A stretch of DNA of 64,000 bases from a candidate division KSB3 bacterium (GTDB lineage Bacteria > Moduliflexota > Moduliflexia > Moduliflexales > Moduliflexaceae), in assembly GCA_002748425.1 (NCBI GenBank), contig PDSJ01000031.1:1-64000 (forward strand), written 5' to 3'. This document shows, piece after piece, positions 1-9,072 of the stretch. The translations under genes were made by a program, and so were the position numbers. Below the pieces are notes generated by a model, which worked only from the letters and a program-made list of their open reading frames with translations, was not told the DNA's origin and did not search any database. The stretch's first letter is position 1. Every line of letters starts with the position of its first letter.

Positions 1-127
1 AGGGGACAATGTGTCGATTGAGGCAGCATTGATCACCCCGATTGCGATGGAGAAGGAGCTGCGGTTTGCAGTGCGCGAAGGAGGGCGTACTGTAGGAGCG
101 GGCGTGGTCGCTGAAATTATCGAGTAG
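1..127 (+). CDS. tuf: Elongation factor Tu, C-terminal end (partial)
   Basis: Only the last 41 codons are inside the window (reading frame from base 2, stop TAG at 125-127). They encode the end of EF-Tu domain III, including the residues [18 protein letters not shown], a stretch shared by nearly all bacterial EF-Tu proteins. EF-Tu delivers aminoacyl-tRNA to the ribosome as a GTP complex. Its place just before rpsJ is the usual str-to-S10 operon junction. A 233-bp spacer separates it from rpsJ. The spacer is AT-rich near its end, and I could not identify a clear promoter or terminator in it. Confidence 0.93.
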   Translation, partial: GDNVSIEAALITPIAMEKELRFAVREGGRTVGAGVVAEIIE

Positions 128-360
128 CGTGTGAGAAGAGGATTTTCAGATTAGAGCGTTATGGTCGTGTTTCTCGTGTTGTTTCGGTGAAAATAATCTG
201 AAAAAGTGTTTGACAGAATTATCTGTGTTCAATAACACGGCCATACTGCTTTCATACTGGGATATTGCGCTGCTTAGAATCAAAGTTTGGGGATAAGAGG
301 TCCACATTGTGCTTTGTATGTTTTCGTTCTTAATTCTCAACGTATATTTTAACAAGTATT

Positions 361-669
361 ATGGCTAATCAGAATATTAGAATTTGCTTAAAAGGCTACG
401 ATCATCAGTTGCTCGATCAATCTGTTACCGAGATCGTATCAACCGCTCAAAATACGGGATCGCGGGTCGCCGGGCCAATTCCTCTGCCAACCCGCATTAG
501 TCGGTACACCGTGTTACGTTCCCCGCACGTGAATAAAAAATCGCGTGAGCAGTTTGAGATGAGAACGCACAAACGGATTCTGGATATCCTCGAGCCGACG
601 CCGCAGACCGTCGATGCGCTTATGCGGCTTGATCTTCCGGCGGGTGTGGATGTTAAGATTAAATTATAG
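361..669 (+). CDS. rpsJ: 30S ribosomal protein S10
   Basis: 102 residues, the normal length for bacterial uS10. It has the N-terminal strand [14 protein letters not shown], the [22 protein letters not shown] loop that reaches into the 30S head, and the C-terminal [12 protein letters not shown]10 is part of the small-subunit head and, in other bacteria, also bridges NusG to the ribosome. It is the first gene of the S10 operon. No Shine-Dalgarno-like sequence lies in the 20 bases before the ATG, which is unusual for such a highly expressed gene. The next gene is rplD rather than the expected rplC. Confidence 0.97.
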   Translation: MANQNIRICLKGYDHQLLDQSVTEIVSTAQNTGSRVAGPIPLPTRISRYTVLRSPHVNKKSREQFEMRTHKRILDILEPTPQTVDALMRLDLPAGVDVKIKL

Positions 670-735
670 GGGTCAGAAGCAGAAACCGGGTGTACGGACC
701 TATGCTGCATCCCGTAGTCTGCACTGTGACGAATT

Positions 736-1368
736 GTGGCAACAGTAAGTGTAGTAACGGCTGGTAATGATAAAGTAGAAGACGTTGAACTGCAGGACAG
801 TGTGTTCAACGCTCCGATCAAGAAAGATGTTGTCCATCAGGTGGTTTGTTCTCAGCTCGCCGCGCGCCGAAAAGGAAGTTCTGCCACAAAAGGGCGTTCT
901 GAAGTCAGGGGTGGCGGCAAGAAAACCTGGCGGCAGAAAGGAACCGGAAATGCCCGGGTCGGTACTACTCGATCTCCTTTGTGGCGAGGTGGTGGAGTCG
1001 TATTTGGTCCTCAGCCTCGTGATTATTCATTTCGGGTTCCGAGAAAAATGCGGAAAGCGGCGATGCGTTCGGTTCTGACGTCAAAAGTGCAGGAATCGAA
1101 GTTTCTTGTTCTTGATCGACTTGATTTTGATGCGCCAAGTACCAAGCAAATGCTGTCAATATTGAAAGGACTTATCGGCGATTTGTCTGCAAGTGTGGCG
1201 GTTGCGCTTGGCGATTGGACTGAGAGCGCCTGGAAGTCGGGGCGGAATATCCCTGGAGTGCGCGTATTGCACGCAGAGAATTTGAATGTGTATGTTGCCT
1301 TGCAGCATGAATATCTTATTGTTGACAGGGCTGGTTTATCTATTATTGAAGGGGCGTTAGCGCAATGA
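736..1368 (+). CDS. rplD: 50S ribosomal protein L4
   Basis: 210 residues beginning at GTG. The protein has the uL4 exit-tunnel loop with [19 protein letters not shown] and [14 protein letters not shown], which are diagnostic. L4 binds 23S rRNA near the tunnel constriction; in enterobacteria it also represses the S10 operon, but no such leader could be recognised here. The GTG start was chosen because the protein then begins MATVSVV, as in relatives; there is no obvious Shine-Dalgarno. The stop overlaps the start of rplW by 4 bases (ATGA), so the two are probably translationally coupled. Only 66 bp separate it from rpsJ, so rplC cannot fit. Confidence 0.97.
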   Translation: MATVSVVTAGNDKVEDVELQDSVFNAPIKKDVVHQVVCSQLAARRKGSSATKGRSEVRGGGKKTWRQKGTGNARVGTTRSPLWRGGGVVFGPQPRDYSFRVPRKMRKAAMRSVLTSKVQESKFLVLDRLDFDAPSTKQMLSILKGLIGDLSASVAVALGDWTESAWKSGRNIPGVRVLHAENLNVYVALQHEYLIVDRAGLSIIEGALAQ

Positions 1369-1649
1369 AAGACGTATATAGTGTTCTGAAACGACCATTG
1401 TTCACAGAAAAAAACGACCGTTTGAAAGAGCGCTTTAATAAGTTTGCTTTTGAAGTGGAGATGAAGGCGAATAAGATAGAAATTCGTCAGGCGGTTGAAC
1501 AAATTTTCGGAGTAAGCGTCGTCAAAGTGAATACGATGCGGGTACACGGCAAAGTAAAGCGTCGAGGTCGGAGTGTTGGTCGGCGCCCTGATTGGAAAAA
1601 GGCGATTGTGACGTTAAAAGAGGGCGATACAATTCCTATCTGGAGCTAG
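1365..1649 (+). CDS. rplW: 50S ribosomal protein L23
   Basis: 94 residues, the standard bacterial uL23 size. The order VLKRPLFTEKNDRL, then FAFEVEMKANKIEIRQAVEQ, then VVKVNTMRVHGKVKRRGR matches the family. L23 sits at the tunnel exit and is the docking site for trigger factor and SRP. It overlaps the end of rplD by 4 bases. The spacer to rplB contains the heptamer tandem repeat described separately. Confidence 0.96.
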   Translation: MKDVYSVLKRPLFTEKNDRLKERFNKFAFEVEMKANKIEIRQAVEQIFGVSVVKVNTMRVHGKVKRRGRSVGRRPDWKKAIVTLKEGDTIPIWS

Positions 1650-1652
1650 GTT

Positions 1653-1706
1653 ATTGACGATTGACGATTGACGATTGACGATTGGCAGTCGACAGTTGAC
1701 GATTTT
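1653..1706 (+). repeat. Heptanucleotide tandem repeat (ATTGACG) before rplB
   Basis: Four consecutive copies of the 7-mer ATTGACG run from 1653 to 1680, followed by a degenerate tail containing GTCGACAGTTGACGAT. The stretch fills almost the whole rplW-rplB spacer and takes the place where a Shine-Dalgarno for rplB would be expected. Related ATTG/GACA-rich sequence occurs before rplF and, more loosely, before rpsC. Confidence 0.85.
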
Positions 1707-1712
1707 AAAGCT

Positions 1713-2543
1713 ATGGCAATGAAAAAATACAAGCCAACTTCGCCTGGAAGACGATTTCAAACGGTGTCGTCATTTGACGAAATCACGACAAGTCGTCCAG
1801 AACCGAGTTTGACGACGACCTTAAAGAAAACCGGCGGGCGAAATAATCATGGGCGGATCACGGCCCGTCATCGCGGCGGCGGTCATAAGCGGGCATACCG
1901 CATAATTGATTTCAGGCGGAATAAAACCTCTGTTCCGGCGAAGGTGGCAACGATTGAGTACGATCCGAATCGTTCGGCGCGCATTGCATTGTTGCATTAT
2001 GTGGATGGAGAAAAACGATACATTCTCGCCCCTGAAGGTTTAAAGGTTGGCGATCGGGTGCTTGCAGGCGCTGAAGCAGACATTCAGGTAGGAAATGCGC
2101 TTCCGTTGAAAAACATTCCCCCTGGAACGCCGATTCATAATGTTGAATTAAAAAAAGGGAAAGGCGGGCAGATCGTCAGAAGTGCAGGGACGAGCGCAAC
2201 GATTATGGCAAAGGAAGGTCGTTACGCCCAGGTCAAACTCCCCTCTGGAGAAGTGCGTCTGATATCGCTTGAATGTATTGCCACCATTGGTGTTGTCGGA
2301 AATTTTGAGCACGCCAACCTCTCTATTGGAAAAGCCGGAAGAAAACGTTGGCTGGGTCGGCGTCCAAAAGTTCGCGGCGTTGTGATGAACCCTGTTGACC
2401 ACCCGCACGGCGGCGGCGAAGGGCGAACGTCCGGAGGGCGACATCCGGTGAGTCCGTGGGGCATGCCTACAAAAGGCTATAAAACGCGGAAGAAAAGAAA
2501 AGCTTCGAATAAGTATATCGTTCGGAGAAGAAAACAGGGGTAG
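1713..2543 (+). CDS. rplB: 50S ribosomal protein L2
   Basis: 276 residues from the ATG at 1713, giving the canonical N-terminus [14 protein letters not shown]; a longer open frame upstream is encoded by the intergenic heptamer repeat and is rejected. The protein shows [19 protein letters not shown] and, near the C-terminus, [19 protein letters not shown] with the conserved histidine region next to the peptidyl-transferase centre. L2 is required for subunit association and peptide-bond formation. It lies in the usual S10 operon order (L23-L2-S19). Confidence 0.97.
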   Translation: MAMKKYKPTSPGRRFQTVSSFDEITTSRPEPSLTTTLKKTGGRNNHGRITARHRGGGHKRAYRIIDFRRNKTSVPAKVATIEYDPNRSARIALLHYVDGEKRYILAPEGLKVGDRVLAGAEADIQVGNALPLKNIPPGTPIHNVELKKGKGGQIVRSAGTSATIMAKEGRYAQVKLPSGEVRLISLECIATIGVVGNFEHANLSIGKAGRKRWLGRRPKVRGVVMNPVDHPHGGGEGRTSGGRHPVSPWGMPTKGYKTRKKRKASNKYIVRRRKQG

Positions 2544-2602
2544 GAGTTTCGGGCTGAATGGCTGAAGGCCTGCAGTCCGGAGCCTGCGACTCCGACTATG
2601 TT

Positions 2603-2881
2603 ATGCCTAGATCGGTAAAAAAGGGTCCATTTGTAGATGAAGATTTATTGAAAAAAGTCCAGAATATGAATATGCGAGGGGAGAAACAGGTGGTTAAAAC
2701 CTGGTCGCGCCGGTCGATGATTATGCCGGATTTTATTTCCCATACCTTTGCTGTTCATAATGGAAAACGTTTTATCCCGGTATATATTACAGAGAATATG
2801 GTTGGTCATAAGCTCGGTGAATTCTCGCCCACGCGTACATATCGAGGACATGGAAAAACCGAAAAGACCTCACGACGCTGA
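2603..2881 (+). CDS. rpsS: 30S ribosomal protein S19
   Basis: 92 residues starting [16 protein letters not shown], the usual uS19 N-terminus; the frame is open further upstream, but that part has no similarity to S19. It contains [20 protein letters not shown] and the C-terminal [14 protein letters not shown], which contacts 16S rRNA in the head beside S13. There is no recognisable Shine-Dalgarno. The 60-bp spacer before it contains an imperfect inverted repeat (about 2575-2599). Confidence 0.97.
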   Translation: MPRSVKKGPFVDEDLLKKVQNMNMRGEKQVVKTWSRRSMIMPDFISHTFAVHNGKRFIPVYITENMVGHKLGEFSPTRTYRGHGKTEKTSRR

Positions 2882-2917
2882 GTTGCCGCCGGATAATTTC
2901 GTACAGAGGAGAAGATT

Positions 2918-3259
2918 ATGGCTGTAAAGTCGGTAGGGCGATACATTAAAGTGTCTCCCCGGAAAGCGCGTCTGGTGATCGATATGATTCGTGGGCGTCA
3001 TGTTCAGGAGGCTCTCGATATTTTACAGGATTCCCCTAAAGCGGTTTCCGAGAATATCGAAAAAATTGTTCGGGTGGCTGTTGCAAATGCTGAAGATACT
3101 GAAGCAGTGGCTGATGTGGATCGCCTGTATGTAAAAGAGGCGTATGTCGACCAAGGCCCAACGATGAAACGTTTCAGACCCCGAGCTATGGGGCGTGCGA
3201 CGCGTATTCGGAAACGGACAAGTCATATTACGGTAGTGTTGGATGAAAAATCGGAGTGA
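2918..3259 (+). CDS. rplV: 50S ribosomal protein L22
   Basis: 113 residues. The N-terminal VGRYIKVSPRKARLVIDMIRG and the C-terminal beta-hairpin PRAMGRATRIRKRTSHITVVL, which lines the peptide exit tunnel, identify uL22. A good Shine-Dalgarno (GAGGAGAAG) precedes the ATG. It keeps the standard position between S19 and S3. Confidence 0.97.
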   Translation: MAVKSVGRYIKVSPRKARLVIDMIRGRHVQEALDILQDSPKAVSENIEKIVRVAVANAEDTEAVADVDRLYVKEAYVDQGPTMKRFRPRAMGRATRIRKRTSHITVVLDEKSE

Positions 3260-3351
3260 TTGTCTATTGTCGGTTGTTGATGATCGTGTTCTCATTGTGA
3301 CTATCCATGTCAGCAATCAGCAATCAGAAAGCAATAACCTGGAGGATTAGT

Positions 3352-4005
3352 TTGGGACAAAAAGTCAATCCTATCGGTCTCCGTTTGGGGATTAACAAGA
3401 CATGGCAGTCTCGGTGGTATGCTGAGAAAAAATATGCGGATTTCCTGCATGAAGATCTTCAGATTAAAAAATTTATCAAAGAGTCTTTTTTTCATGCTGG
3501 TATTTCCCGCATCGAGGTTGAACGCGCTGCGGACAAAACGACTGTCAATGTGCACACTGCGCGTCCCGGAATTTTGATTGGCCGGAGAGGTGCTGAAGTC
3601 GATCAATTAAAAAAGAAACTTCAAAAACTCACAGAATGCGATATTCACGTCAATATCTTTGAGGTCAAAAAGGCTGAAATCGATGCCCAACTGGTGGCTG
3701 AAAATGTTGCGCTGCAACTGGAAAGGCGCGTCGCGTTTCGGCGTGCAATGAAACGGAGCGTGACCACAGCAATGCGTTTCGGCGCAGAGGGAATTCGTAT
3801 CGCATGCGGCGGACGCCTCGGCGGTGCTGAAATGGCAAGAGCAGAATGGTACCGTGAAGGCCGTGTGCCTTTACATACCCTGCGCGCGGATATTGATTAC
3901 GGTTTTACCGAATCCCGCACAACCTATGGCATTATTGGGGTGAAAGTGTGGATTTTTAAGGGAGAGGTTCATTCCTATAGCAGTGTGCCGTCAAAGGCGT
4001 CGTAA
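3352..4005 (+). CDS. rpsC: 30S ribosomal protein S3
   Basis: 217 residues from a TTG start at 3352, chosen because a GGAGG Shine-Dalgarno lies at 3341-3345 and the product begins [18 protein letters not shown], the family N-terminus. The KH domain motif ([16 protein letters not shown]) and the C-terminal domain (RACGGRL-type region, [19 protein letters not shown]) are present. S3 forms the mRNA entry channel with S4 and S5. The upstream spacer has two copies of AGCAATC. A 126-bp spacer follows before rplP. Confidence 0.96.
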   Translation: MGQKVNPIGLRLGINKTWQSRWYAEKKYADFLHEDLQIKKFIKESFFHAGISRIEVERAADKTTVNVHTARPGILIGRRGAEVDQLKKKLQKLTECDIHVNIFEVKKAEIDAQLVAENVALQLERRVAFRRAMKRSVTTAMRFGAEGIRIACGGRLGGAEMARAEWYREGRVPLHTLRADIDYGFTESRTTYGIIGVKVWIFKGEVHSYSSVPSKAS

Positions 4006-4131
4006 GATAACGCAGATGAATGTGAGGATTCGTCGATCTGAAATGATTTGAGTGAGGAGGCTGTTTTTTTGATATAGGCTCTCGAGGCTCAGGGATTTTG
4101 GAGACAATCGAAGGAAGATAGGTGTTGTATT

Positions 4132-4551
4132 ATGTTAATGCCGAAAAAGGTGAAATATCGGAAGCAGCATCGCGGCCGTATGACCGGAAAGGCGTATCGC
4201 GGCTGTCACGTGAATTTCGGCCAGTATGGCTTGCAAGCTCTTGAACCTGGACACATTACAGATCGGCAGATTGAAGCGGCCCGTGTGGCAATGACGAGAA
4301 AAATTAAGCGTGCCGGTCGTGTGTGGATTCGGATATTTCCTGATAAGCCGGTCACGTCGAAGCCTGCTGAGACCCGAATGGGAAAAGGAAAAGGGGCTCC
4401 GGATCACTGGGTGGCTGTGATCAAGCCTGGGCGAATTCTGTATGAGATGGAAGGCGTTTCTGAAGAATTAGCGCGTGAGGCTTTTCGTCTGGCGTCCCAT
4501 AAGCTGCCGCTGAAAACACGTTTTATGCAACGAGGAGATGTGCCGTCATGA
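4132..4551 (+). CDS. rplP: 50S ribosomal protein L16
   Basis: 139 residues beginning [17 protein letters not shown], followed by the uL16 core ([25 protein letters not shown]) and [16 protein letters not shown], the loop near the A-site tRNA. L16 organises the tRNA-binding face of the large subunit. The reading frame overlaps the rpmC start by 4 bases. Initiation at the second ATG (4138) would remove only two residues and cannot be excluded. Confidence 0.96.
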   Translation: MLMPKKVKYRKQHRGRMTGKAYRGCHVNFGQYGLQALEPGHITDRQIEAARVAMTRKIKRAGRVWIRIFPDKPVTSKPAETRMGKGKGAPDHWVAVIKPGRILYEMEGVSEELAREAFRLASHKLPLKTRFMQRGDVPS

Positions 4552-4745
4552 AAGCCAGGGAACTGCGGGAAATGAGTGTTGAGGAGCTGGAAAGCCGTGA
4601 ACGTGATTTGATTGAAGAGGTGTTTAATCTTCGTTTTCAGATTGCTGCCGGAGTTGCCGAAAACCCTCAAATTTTACGAAACGTTCGGAAGGATTTAGCG
4701 CGCGTGAAAACCGTGCGGCGCGAGCGTGAAATGGCTCAAGTATAG
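4548..4745 (+). CDS. rpmC: 50S ribosomal protein L29
   Basis: 65 residues with the uL29 pattern [21 protein letters not shown] and a helical hairpin ending [17 protein letters not shown]29 lies beside L23 near the tunnel exit. It starts inside the last codons of rplP (ATGA overlap), which suggests coupled translation. Confidence 0.95.
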   Translation: MKARELREMSVEELESRERDLIEEVFNLRFQIAAGVAENPQILRNVRKDLARVKTVRREREMAQV

Positions 4746-4806
4746 CCATTTAGAGATTCTGTTCTATCGATGAAATTTATTTGACAAAGTGAAGGGGGTT
4801 TTTATT

Positions 4807-5070
4807 ATGGCGCAAAGTACAGGACAGCGCAAAACCCGCCAGGGTATTGTGGTCAGTGATAAGATGGATAAAACGGTGGTTGTTCGTGTTGAACGTCTGA
4901 CAAAACATCCTGTGTATAGTCGCGTTGTAAAACGTGCAAAACGATTCAAAGCCCACGATGAATTGAATCAATGCACTGTGGGCGATCTTGTCGAGATTAT
5001 CGAAACCCGGCCTCTGAGTAAGGATAAGCGTTGGCGAGTAACTGAGATTGTAAGAAAAGCGGTCGTGTAG
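4807..5070 (+). CDS. rpsQ: 30S ribosomal protein S17
   Basis: 87 residues from the ATG at 4807, which follows an AAGGGGG Shine-Dalgarno. The S17 OB fold is clear: [42 protein letters not shown] and [19 protein letters not shown]17 is a primary 16S rRNA-binding protein of the body. The frame extends six codons upstream, but that start would overlap the Shine-Dalgarno. Confidence 0.96.
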   Translation: MAQSTGQRKTRQGIVVSDKMDKTVVVRVERLTKHPVYSRVVKRAKRFKAHDELNQCTVGDLVEIIETRPLSKDKRWRVTEIVRKAVV

Positions 5071-5120
5071 ACGATGGGAGTTTACACGCTGTTTTTTTAG
5101 GACACGTAAGGTGATGTACC

Positions 5121-5489
5121 ATGGTGCAGATGCAGACGAATTTAGATGTTGTTGATAATTCAGGGGCAAAAAAGATTCAGTGTATAAAGGTGTTGGGTGG
5201 CTCTAAACGGAAATATGCAAGGCTTGGGGATGTCATTATTGCTTCGGTCAAAGAGGCGAATCCCGGCGGGAATGTGAAGAAAAAAGACGTTGTGCGCGCG
5301 GTGATCGTACGCACGGCAAAAGAACAGCGGCGTCATGACGGATCGTATATTAAATTTGATTCCAATGCTGCTGTGATTTTGAACGCTCAGAATGAACCGA
5401 TCGGTACTCGTATTTTTGGACCAGTGGCAAGGGAGCTTCGTGAAAAAGCGTATATGCGTATCGTGTCTCTTGCTCCTGAAGTGCTGTAG
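5121..5489 (+). CDS. rplN: 50S ribosomal protein L14
   Basis: 122 residues, exactly the bacterial uL14 size. Signature segments are [42 protein letters not shown] and the C-terminal [21 protein letters not shown]14 forms an intersubunit bridge with 16S helix 14. It begins the spc operon gene order (L14-L24-L5-S14). AAGGTGAT precedes the ATG. Confidence 0.97.
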   Translation: MVQMQTNLDVVDNSGAKKIQCIKVLGGSKRKYARLGDVIIASVKEANPGGNVKKKDVVRAVIVRTAKEQRRHDGSYIKFDSNAAVILNAQNEPIGTRIFGPVARELREKAYMRIVSLAPEVL

Positions 5490-5524
5490 TTTCTGGATAT
5501 TGATGGAAAGAGGAGTAAAGTGAA

Positions 5525-5848
5525 ATGGCAAAGCTTCATGTCAAAAAAAATGATACTGTCAAGGTGATCTCCGGGAAAGAGAAGGGAAAAAGCGGTAAAA
5601 TCCTGAAAGCGTATCCTGCAAAAGGCCGCATAATCATCGAACATTTGAACATGATCAAGAAGCATACAAAGCGCCAAAGACAAGGACAGGGAGGCGGAAT
5701 TATCGAACGCGAAGGCACGATTCATGCGTCAAATGTCATGTTGGTCTGCCCCGGTTGTAAACAGGCGACCCGTATCGGAAAAAAAATTCTGGAAGACGGT
5801 TCAAAAGTGAGGACGTGTAAAAAATGTGGAGAAGTTGTTGACCGCTAA
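5525..5848 (+). CDS. rplX: 50S ribosomal protein L24
   Basis: 107 residues with an N-terminal KOW motif (KNDTVKVISGKEKGKSGKIL) and the EHLNMIKKHTKRQRQGQGGGI segment typical of uL24. The C-terminal part carries two CxxC pairs (CPGC near residue 76 and CKKC near residue 99), a zinc-ribbon feature seen in many but not all bacterial L24 proteins. L24 is an assembly-initiating protein. A good Shine-Dalgarno (GAGGAG) precedes the ATG. Confidence 0.96.
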   Translation: MAKLHVKKNDTVKVISGKEKGKSGKILKAYPAKGRIIIEHLNMIKKHTKRQRQGQGGGIIEREGTIHASNVMLVCPGCKQATRIGKKILEDGSKVRTCKKCGEVVDR

Positions 5849-5892
5849 GTTGTTCGGTGCAATGGGTTCTTGACATTGATTCATAGTGTGAC

Positions 5893-6441
5893 ATGGCTGC
5901 AGAAGAATTAAAACAAAAATATACGCAAGAAGTGTTACCCTCTTTAACGAAGCAATTCGGTTATACAAGCCCGATGGCTGTACCCAGACTGGTGAAAATC
6001 ATTGTCAATATGGGTTTGGGCGAGGCCGTATCGGATGCAAAAGTGCTTGAACGGGCTGCTGAAGAACTTGGGGCGATTACCGGACAAAAACCTGTGATTA
6101 CAAAGGCTCGCAAGTCGATTGCCGGTTTTAAGCTGCGTGCCGGAATGCCTATCGGATGCCGGGTAACGTTGAGAAAAGACCGCATGTTTGAGTTTTTTGA
6201 ACGTCTGGTGAATGTCGCTCTGCCCCGTGTGCGCGATTTTAAGGGTGTATCGCCGAAAGCGTTTGACGGGCGCGGCAATTATACCCTTGGACTGCGGGAG
6301 CAGATTATTTTTCCGGAAATTGATTACGATAAAGTGGATAAACTGCGCGGACTGAGCGTGGCGATCGTCACAACCGCGAAGACAGATGAAGAAGGCTTTC
6401 AGCTCTTAAAAGAGATGGGGATGCCTTTTAGTAACTCTTAA
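5893..6441 (+). CDS. rplE: 50S ribosomal protein L5
   Basis: 182 residues, near the usual 179. Identified by [38 protein letters not shown] and [21 protein letters not shown]5 binds 5S rRNA and forms the central protuberance with L18, whose gene lies further along the operon. No clear Shine-Dalgarno is visible before the ATG. Confidence 0.97.
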   Translation: MAAEELKQKYTQEVLPSLTKQFGYTSPMAVPRLVKIIVNMGLGEAVSDAKVLERAAEELGAITGQKPVITKARKSIAGFKLRAGMPIGCRVTLRKDRMFEFFERLVNVALPRVRDFKGVSPKAFDGRGNYTLGLREQIIFPEIDYDKVDKLRGLSVAIVTTAKTDEEGFQLLKEMGMPFSNS

Positions 6442-6467
6442 TTGTGAGGTTGAGAAGGAGAATTATA

Positions 6468-6653
6468 GTGGCCAAAAAGTCGCTGATTGCAAAATGTAAA
6501 CGTCCTCCTAAATTTAAAGTTCGTGACTACCATCGTTGCCGCATTTGCGGACGCCCTCGCGGATACTTGCGCAAGTTTGGGATGTGTCGTATCTGCTTTC
6601 GAGATTTAGCTTCTCATGGTGAACTTCCCGGGGTTCTGAAGGCGAGCTGGTAG
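6468..6653 (+). CDS. rpsZ: 30S ribosomal protein S14, zinc-binding (type Z)
   Basis: 61 residues from a GTG at 6468 behind the Shine-Dalgarno GAAGGAG; the protein begins [21 protein letters not shown]. Four cysteines in a CxxC...CxxC layout (CRICG and CRICF) define the short zinc-dependent S14 form, as opposed to the long zinc-free form of enterobacteria. It occupies the normal S14 site between L5 and S8. Confidence 0.96.
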   Translation: MAKKSLIAKCKRPPKFKVRDYHRCRICGRPRGYLRKFGMCRICFRDLASHGELPGVLKASW

Positions 6654-6768
6654 AAGAGCGGACTCTGGGACGTGGATTCTGAATCAAAAATATAGCCGAT
6701 GTCGAGCGCGTCGGGATCGGAACTTCGGCATCGAGAACCAGATGCCTAAAAGTGAAGGTATGTGAATT

Positions 6769-7155
6769 ATGGGAATGACAGATCCTATCGCTGATTTGCT
6801 TACACGCATTCGAAACGGAAATATGGCCGGTAAAGAAGCTGTGACCGCCCCTGTTTCAAAGATCAAGACTGAAATTCTTCGCATTCTGGAAGCTGAAGGT
6901 TTTATCAAGAGCTATCAACAGCTTGATGAAAGAAATTTAGAGATCAGATTGAAGTATGCGGGTCATGAGCGTGTCATTACGGAAATTAAACGAGTCAGTA
7001 AGCCTGGCTGCCGCGTGTATTGTGGAAAGGATGAGCTGCCGAAAGTGTTGAATGGTCTTGGAATTGCGATCGTTTCAACTTCAAAAGGGCTGTTGACTGA
7101 TAAGGATGCTCGCCTCGAAGGAGTTGGGGGTGAAGTCTTGTGTACGGTGTGGTAA
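6769..7155 (+). CDS. rpsH: 30S ribosomal protein S8
   Basis: 128 residues starting [18 protein letters not shown], with the C-terminal [13 protein letters not shown] and GGEVLCTVW that place S8 on 16S helix 21. S8 also represses the spc operon in enterobacteria by binding mRNA near rplE; I did not recognise an equivalent site here. The 115-bp spacer upstream contains an imperfect inverted repeat around 6696-6746. Confidence 0.97.
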   Translation: MGMTDPIADLLTRIRNGNMAGKEAVTAPVSKIKTEILRILEAEGFIKSYQQLDERNLEIRLKYAGHERVITEIKRVSKPGCRVYCGKDELPKVLNGLGIAIVSTSKGLLTDKDARLEGVGGEVLCTVW

Positions 7156-7180
7156 GACTGATTAAAGGTTGATGATTTTC

Positions 7181-7236
7181 GATTGTCGATTGCTTGAGGG
7201 GTGTTTGACGGCCTGGCAATCTCCAATCCGACAATC
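7181..7236. repeat. Imperfect inverted repeat rich in ATTG/CAAT before rplF
   Basis: GATTGTCGATTG at 7181-7192 pairs with CAATCCGACAATC at 7224-7236, with one extra base. The flanks add further GATTG/TTGACG units. This resembles the ATTGACG repeat before rplB and suggests a family of small intergenic elements. Confidence 0.7.
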
Positions 7237-7248
7237 TGGAATTGACGC

Positions 7249-7785
7249 ATGTCGAGAATAGGAAAAAAACCGGTTGACATCCCTCAGGGGGTGGAAGTCA
7301 AAATTCAAAATTCCGTCTTGAGCACGAAAGGTCCTTTAGGCCTGTTGGAATATACTATTCCTGATGGAATTTCTGTTGAAGTGCAGGGGGCGAGTGTTGT
7401 TGTCGCGCGTGATACCGACCAGAAACGACATCGGGCTCTGCACGGGCTTGTGCGCTCGTTAGTGAGCAATATGGTGACTGGTGTTTCTGTCGGATTCACC
7501 AGAACACTTGAAATCGTCGGTATCGGTTATCGCGCGAAAAAAGAGGGCAAAGTCCTGAACTTAGCGGTTGGTTACTCTCATCCGGTGGAATTTGTTGAGC
7601 CTGAAGGCATTACAATCGATGTTGAGGGCCAGAACAAAGTGATCGTGAAAGGTATTGACAAACAAAAAGTGGGACAAGTCGCTGCAGATATCCGAAAAGT
7701 GAGAAAGCCGGAGCCTTATAAAGGTAAAGGAATTCGCTACAGTGATGAAGTGGTGCGTAAAAAAGTCGGGAAAACCGCAGGCTAA
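7249..7785 (+). CDS. rplF: 50S ribosomal protein L6
   Basis: 178 residues starting [18 protein letters not shown], with [18 protein letters not shown] and the C-terminal rRNA-binding loop [20 protein letters not shown]6 lies at the base of the L7/L12 stalk. No Shine-Dalgarno is apparent; the spacer before it carries the inverted repeat at 7181-7236. Confidence 0.97.
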   Translation: MSRIGKKPVDIPQGVEVKIQNSVLSTKGPLGLLEYTIPDGISVEVQGASVVVARDTDQKRHRALHGLVRSLVSNMVTGVSVGFTRTLEIVGIGYRAKKEGKVLNLAVGYSHPVEFVEPEGITIDVEGQNKVIVKGIDKQKVGQVAADIRKVRKPEPYKGKGIRYSDEVVRKKVGKTAG

Positions 7786-7837
7786 GTTAGGGCGATAACG
7801 CTCTCATTATGGATAAAAGTTGAGGAGTAGGCGAATC

Positions 7838-8206
7838 ATGGAAAGAAAAAAACGTGCAAATAACGCGCGGATTAAACGGCATAAGCGTCTTCGTCGGAAA
7901 ATTGCCGGAAGCGCGGATCGTCCTCGTTTATGTGTCTTTCGCAGTTTGAAGCATATTTATGCGCAACTCATTGATGATGAAAACGGACGCACCCTGGTTG
8001 GCGTGTCGAGTCTGAGCCCTGAGCTTAAAGAGACAGTGACTTATGGCGGAAATATTCAAGCAGCTCAAGAAGTCGGAAAGCTTATTGCCAAAAAGGCGCT
8101 CGATCAGGACATTACTCAGATTGTATTCGACCGCGGAGGCTACCAGTATCATGGCCGGGTGGCTGCGTTAGCGAAAGAAGTTCGTGAGAGCGGGATTAAA
8201 TTTTAA
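7838..8206 (+). CDS. rplR: 50S ribosomal protein L18
   Basis: 122 residues from the ATG at 7838 (Shine-Dalgarno GAGGAG at 7822-7827). Family segments include [21 protein letters not shown] and [23 protein letters not shown]18 binds 5S rRNA together with L5. The frame is open for six codons upstream, but that region holds the ribosome-binding site. Confidence 0.97.
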   Translation: MERKKRANNARIKRHKRLRRKIAGSADRPRLCVFRSLKHIYAQLIDDENGRTLVGVSSLSPELKETVTYGGNIQAAQEVGKLIAKKALDQDITQIVFDRGGYQYHGRVAALAKEVRESGIKF

Positions 8207-8239
8207 CGTATAGACGACGTGTAAGAGAAGGAGGGTACC

Positions 8240-8752
8240 TTGTCTAGGACTGATCTCAGAGAGACCGAACTTACCGATAAGGTGGTTCATATTAGCCGTG
8301 TAGCAAAAGTAGTGAAGGGCGGCCGGCGTTTTAGTTTCAGTGCGCTTGTTGTGGTCGGTGACGGCCGGGGGCGTGTGGGATATGGACTTGGAAAGGCAAA
8401 GGAAGTTCCCGAAGCGATTCGAAAAGGTATTGAAAAGGCTAAAAAAAGTCTGGTGAAAATTCCCTTGCGCAATACGACGATTCCACATCAGATTGTCGGG
8501 AAATATGGTGCTGGAAGTGTCTTGTTGAAACCTGCCGGGCCGGGAACAGGCGTGATTGCCGGTGGCCCGGTGCGTGCGGTCTTGGAAGTTGTTGGGGTTC
8601 AGGATATTTTAACGAAATGTCTCGGAACGAATAATCCCCACAATGTTGTCAAGGCGACCATGCAGGGCTTGCAAAGTTTAAAAGATCCAGCCGTGGTTGC
8701 CAAGCAGCGGAATCTTCCACTCGAAGAGATCGAATCTCGGATGGATTACTAG
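8240..8752 (+). CDS. rpsE: 30S ribosomal protein S5
   Basis: 170 residues from a TTG start behind GGAGGG. The S5 double-stranded-RNA-binding fold is seen in [38 protein letters not shown] and the C-terminal [14 protein letters not shown]5 contributes to decoding accuracy and the mRNA entry site. Gene order L18-S5-L30 is conserved. Confidence 0.97.
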   Translation: MSRTDLRETELTDKVVHISRVAKVVKGGRRFSFSALVVVGDGRGRVGYGLGKAKEVPEAIRKGIEKAKKSLVKIPLRNTTIPHQIVGKYGAGSVLLKPAGPGTGVIAGGPVRAVLEVVGVQDILTKCLGTNNPHNVVKATMQGLQSLKDPAVVAKQRNLPLEEIESRMDY

Positions 8753-8801
8753 CCAGCCCTTGTTCGGAAAACGTTTGTGTGGAATGGGAAGGGAAAAAAG
8801 T

Positions 8802-8993
8802 ATGAGTGTATTACGTATAACGTTAGTAAAGAGTTCGATCGGGGCTCCGAAAACACAGCGTAAAGTCTTGGCTGGGCTGGGGCTGCGGAAAATGAATTCT
8901 TCCGTTCTGAGAAAAAATACTCCTGAAATCCGGGGAATGATTTTTAAAGTGCAGCATTTGGTCACCGTGACCGACGTTGAGGAAGAATCTTGA
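8802..8993 (+). CDS. rpmD: 50S ribosomal protein L30
   Basis: 63 residues from the ATG at 8802: MSVLRITLVKSSIGAPKTQR, then LGLRKMNSSVLRKNTPEIRGM. That is the short bacterial uL30 form. The reading frame continues open upstream into the end of rpsE, but only the last 63 codons resemble L30. AAGGGAAAA upstream is a moderate ribosome-binding site. Confidence 0.95.
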   Translation: MSVLRITLVKSSIGAPKTQRKVLAGLGLRKMNSSVLRKNTPEIRGMIFKVQHLVTVTDVEEES

Positions 8994-9072
8994 AACAGGC
9001 TGAGGAAAAAACACGGGAGAATCATCCGTTCTGCTCGTGACGATATTCCACAATTGTGAGCGTACCAGTACT

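Noticed and set aside
1653..1706. CRISPR-like repeat before rplB
   Set aside because: Units are 7 bases long and contiguous without spacers, so it is a simple tandem repeat.
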